Assembly (NCBI RefSeq): GCF_030678875.1
Contig: NZ_JAUUDS010000001.1
Span: forward strand, 372,001-436,000
Length of the DNA stretch: 64,000 nt
Origin: Sphingomonas aurea
GTDB taxonomy: Bacteria > Pseudomonadota > Alphaproteobacteria > Sphingomonadales > Sphingomonadaceae
Reading direction: 5' to 3'
In this document: piece after piece, positions 61,295 through 64,000 of the stretch
Layout: every line of letters begins with the position of its first letter
Numbering within the stretch: the first letter of the stretch is position 1
Program-made: the position numbers and the translations under genes
The notes under the pieces: model-generated
The model's database searches: none
What the model saw: the letters and a program-made list of their open reading frames with translations, nothing else
What the model was told of the DNA's origin: nothing

Positions 61295-63598
61295 ATGGAC
61301 GACCTGCTGCAGGAATTCATCGCGGAAACCCGGGAGACGCTGGACGCGTTGTCGGGAGAGATCGTGCTGTGGGAGGCTACTCCCGGCGATCGCGCGCGAC
61401 TGGACGCCATCTTCCGCTTCGTCCACACCGTTAAGGGCAGCTGCGGCTTTCTGGAACTGCCGCGACTTGGGCGCCTGGCCCACGCGGCGGAGGATGTGCT
61501 GTCGGCGGTGCGCGACGGGCGGCGTCCCGCCGATACCGCGCTGGTCAGCGCCGTGCTCGCCATCGTCGATCGCATCGGCGAACTGACCGAGGCGATCGCC
61601 GGCGGGCATGCACTGGACGACGTTACCGAAGACCTGCTGATCGCGGCACTTGCCGAGGATGCGGCACCGCCGACCGTGCTCGCTGCCTCGACCGCGCCCA
61701 CCGCGCGGGTGGCGAGCAGCAGCGTGCGGCTGGCGGTGGACCTGCTCGACCGGATGATGATCGGCATGTCCGAGATGGTACTGGCCCGCAACGAGCTGGC
61801 CCGCCGCCTGCGCGAGCACGCGCTCGATGCGCGGGTCGAAGGCGCACTGGAGCGGCTGTCCCTGACCGTCGGCGAGATGCGCGACACGGTCACGCGTACC
61901 CGCATGCAGCGGATCAGCGCATTGTTCTCCGCGCTGCCGCGCATGGTCCGCGACACCGCCAATTCGCTCGGCAAGGCCGTCATCCTTGATGTCGAGGGAG
62001 CGGATGTCGAGCTGGACCGCGAGCTGGTCGAGCTGCTGCGAGACCCCCTGGTCCATATCATCCGCAACGCCGTCGACCACGGCATCGAAACGCCGGCGGA
62101 GCGTCGTGCGGCGGGCAAGCGCGTGGCCGGGCAGCTGATCGTGTCGGCGCGCCAGACCGGCAACCAGATCGTCCTGGGGATCAGCGACGACGGCCGCGGC
62201 ATCGACGAGTCGCGGCTGGTCGCCAAGGCGGCGGCATCGGGGCTGCGTACCGACCGGCAGCTGGCGATGATGACCGACGCCGAGCGGCTGGAGCTGATCT
62301 TCGAGCCGGGGCTGTCGAGCCGCGACGTCGTCACCAGCATATCCGGCCGCGGGGTCGGCATGGACGTGGTCCGCGCCAATATTGAGCGGATCGGCGGGCG
62401 GGTGGCGCTGCGCAATCGGCCCGGATGCGGGCTGACGATCGAGCTGCAGGTGCCCCTGACGCTGTCGATCATCCCGACCATCATCGTCGCGATCGGCGGT
62501 GAGAAATTCGCCTTGCCGCGCCAGTCGATCGAGGAGATCGTCGCGCTTCGCGGGGCGGCGGTGCGGCTCGACATGCTGGGCGGCACGACCGTCGCAACCG
62601 TGCGCGGACGGCGACTGCCGATGGTGGAGCTCGGCTCACTCCTCAACATTCCCGACGCAAAGGTCACCGCACTCGCGATCGTCGCCACCCGCGACGGGCA
62701 ATATGCGCTCGGGATCGACGAAGTTCTGGATACCGAGGAGCTGGTCGTCAAACCAGTCTCACCCGCGATCATGGCGACGGGCCTCTATGCAGGGCAGACG
62801 CTGCCCGACAGCGGCGATCCCCTGCTACTGCTGGATGGTACCGGCATCGCCGCGGCGGCGGGCCTGCATTTCACGCCCGCCAGCGAGGACCGGACCGAAG
62901 CACCCGTCGAGGAGGCGCGCGGGATTGCCGCGCTGCTGTTCGACGATCTGGACGGCATGCGCCGTGCCCTGCCTCTGATCGCGGTCGACCGGGTCGAGAC
63001 GGTGCCGCGCGCCGCCATCCGCCGCACCGGCGGGCGGCTGCATCTCTCGCTGGATACGGGAGTGATCCCGGTCTTCGCCAACGGCGACCTGCCGGACACG
63101 AACCAGGTCGCGGTGGTCCGCCTGACCGATGGCGCCAGCGAATATGGCTATCTGATCGGCGACGCGCAGGAGATCGTCAGCCTGCCGGCCCAAGCCGCAC
63201 CGGCGGCCGGACGGGCAGGGGTCGCCGCGGTGTTGATGATCGCGGGCGAGCAGGTCGAACTCGTCGACGTCCACGCCCTGTTCGCTGGTGAACTGGCACC
63301 GCCGGCCGATCGGCCGCTCTGCCTGTTGCGCTGCGACGGTTCGGGCTGGATGGATACCTTCCTTCGCCCAGTGCTTGAAGCATCGGGCTATCGCTGCACT
63401 AGCCAGATGAGAGACGACGACATCGCCGATGTCACGCTGGCAATGGCCGATGCCGCTCCGCAGCGCGACGTCGCGGCCGGCTCTCCGGTCGTCTATCTCA
63501 GCCGTCAGCCTGTGGCCGGCGCCGACGCCATCTATCGCTACGACCGTGCCGCGCTGATCGCCGCGGTCGCCGCCAGTGCCGGGAGCAGGCGCGCATGA
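61295..63598 (+). CDS. cheA: Chemotaxis histidine kinase CheA with extended C-terminus
   Basis: A 767-residue protein. The P1/Hpt domain has His44 (FVHTVKGSCGFLEL), then a short linker without a clear P2, and P3 dimerisation helices. The P4 kinase has the N box HIIRNAVDHGIETPAERRAA, the DDGRGID box and GLSSRDVVTSISGRGVGMDV. The P5 CheW-like domain is at about 390-520. A second CheW-like module follows (about 530-670: GIAALLFDDLDGMRRALPLI and VAVVRLTDGASEYGYLI) and a short receiver-like remnant (LCLLRCDGSGWMDTFLRPVL). The start follows GGGAACGCCCCGGAGG. Overlaps cheW by ATGA. Confidence 0.92.
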   Translation: MDDLLQEFIAETRETLDALSGEIVLWEATPGDRARLDAIFRFVHTVKGSCGFLELPRLGRLAHAAEDVLSAVRDGRRPADTALVSAVLAIVDRIGELTEAIAGGHALDDVTEDLLIAALAEDAAPPTVLAASTAPTARVASSSVRLAVDLLDRMMIGMSEMVLARNELARRLREHALDARVEGALERLSLTVGEMRDTVTRTRMQRISALFSALPRMVRDTANSLGKAVILDVEGADVELDRELVELLRDPLVHIIRNAVDHGIETPAERRAAGKRVAGQLIVSARQTGNQIVLGISDDGRGIDESRLVAKAAASGLRTDRQLAMMTDAERLELIFEPGLSSRDVVTSISGRGVGMDVVRANIERIGGRVALRNRPGCGLTIELQVPLTLSIIPTIIVAIGGEKFALPRQSIEEIVALRGAAVRLDMLGGTTVATVRGRRLPMVELGSLLNIPDAKVTALAIVATRDGQYALGIDEVLDTEELVVKPVSPAIMATGLYAGQTLPDSGDPLLLLDGTGIAAAAGLHFTPASEDRTEAPVEEARGIAALLFDDLDGMRRALPLIAVDRVETVPRAAIRRTGGRLHLSLDTGVIPVFANGDLPDTNQVAVVRLTDGASEYGYLIGDAQEIVSLPAQAAPAAGRAGVAAVLMIAGEQVELVDVHALFAGELAPPADRPLCLLRCDGSGWMDTFLRPVLEASGYRCTSQMRDDDIADVTLAMADAAPQRDVAAGSPVVYLSRQPVAGADAIYRYDRAALIAAVAASAGSRRA

Positions 63599-64000
63599 CC
63601 GAATTGTTCCTGATCGTCCAGATCGCCGCACGCTGGGTCGCGGTACCCGCGACCGAGGTCGAGTCCGCCGTCGATATCGGCGCCATCGTCGCCGTGCCGC
63701 ATGCACCGTCGACGATCCGTGGCCTCGCCGCGCTGCGCAGCCGGGTGGTGACCGTCATCGACACCTGCACCGCATTGGGGCTGCCGCCGTGCACCGAGGC
63801 GAAGCGAGCCGTGATCGCGCAGGTGCAGGGTCACCATTACGCGCTGCTCGTCGACGCGCTGGACGATGTCTTCGCGCTCGAACGACTGCCGCTGTCGTCG
63901 GGGTTGCCGCTCGATGGGCAATGGGCAGCCTGCGCGTCGGGCATGGTCGATCGCGACGGCGAGCCGCTCCTGATCTTGGACCTGTCGCGCCTGGTGCCGG
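63595..64000 (+). CDS. cheW: CheW-like chemotaxis coupling protein, 3'-truncated by window edge
   Basis: The frame is open to the end of the window (135 residues). It shows a CheW fold: TELFLIVQIAARWVAVPATE, VPHAPSTIRGLAALRSRVVT and VIDTCTALGLPP, with the pattern VQGHHYALLVDALDDVFALE. Translational overlap with cheA supports a role coupling receptors to the kinase. Other chemotaxis genes probably follow beyond the window. Confidence 0.88.
   Translation, partial: MTELFLIVQIAARWVAVPATEVESAVDIGAIVAVPHAPSTIRGLAALRSRVVTVIDTCTALGLPPCTEAKRAVIAQVQGHHYALLVDALDDVFALERLPLSSGLPLDGQWAACASGMVDRDGEPLLILDLSRLVP

Overview
The window is a G+C-rich chromosomal segment of an alphaproteobacterium, most probably Sphingomonas or a close relative. 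This rests on the clpP-clpX-lon-hupB order, a CckA/CtrA-type phosphotransferase (ChpT), the small bacterial SRP RNA, a deoxyhypusine-synthase-like protein beside ornithine decarboxylase, exosortase-A-type ACP/ligase/decarboxylase genes, and protein sequences typical of sphingomonads. Genes are tightly packed, with many ATGA/GTGA stop-start overlaps. I see no prophage, transposase or CRISPR array.

Layout. 1-7266: proteostasis block (clpP fragment, clpX, lon, hupB) interrupted by two glycosyltransferases on the minus strand. 7335-11452: tRNA-Val, a lower-GC secreted hypothetical, a DUF808 membrane protein, a membrane-tethered LuxR-type regulator, two hypotheticals and a RadC/JAB gene with no normal start codon. 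11465-28425: the most distinctive region, a Pho-box-like array followed by a lipoprotein, a TonB-dependent receptor, a convergent 2OG-Fe(II) hydroxylase, and then a complete type II secretion operon gspCDEFGHIJKLMN. 28475-34537: tRNA-His, leucine-type dehydrogenase and the cytochrome c maturation operon ccmCDEFGHI. 34534-42218: DUF3072 protein, Kup potassium transporter, 2H phosphoesterase, tRNA-Met, then (minus) a YdeP-type molybdoenzyme-mobA-fdhD operon, and trxB.

42224-45295: acyl carrier protein, acyl-CoA ligase and PLP decarboxylase of exosortase-A type. 45527-49256: polyamine genes (DHS-like homospermidine synthase candidate; ornithine decarboxylase with a structured leader), threonine dehydratase and a small membrane protein. 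49348-52569: alpha/beta hydrolase, two tandem cysteine desulfurases and a [2Fe-2S] ferredoxin. 52683-55575: WRGD-repeat secreted protein, SRP RNA, dnaX, ybaB and a small membrane protein. 55633-60090 (minus): CAP protein, mtgA, flavin amine oxidase, rpoH and rluD. 60100-64000: JAMM peptidase, chpT, cheA and a truncated cheW.

The best candidate for an under-described system is 11465-28425. A phosphate-type promoter drives a surface lipoprotein and a TonB receptor beside a whole T2SS, with a prolyl-4-hydroxylase-like enzyme between them. This resembles the Caulobacter phosphate-starvation lipoprotein/T2SS pairing. Two pseudopilins of this operon (GspH and GspJ) also carry three tandem copies of an 11-residue block containing the prepilin-peptidase glycine-phenylalanine site. 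The second notable item is the ornithine decarboxylase leader: a stem masks the Shine-Dalgarno, and a 21-codon upstream ORF ends one base before the TTG start.
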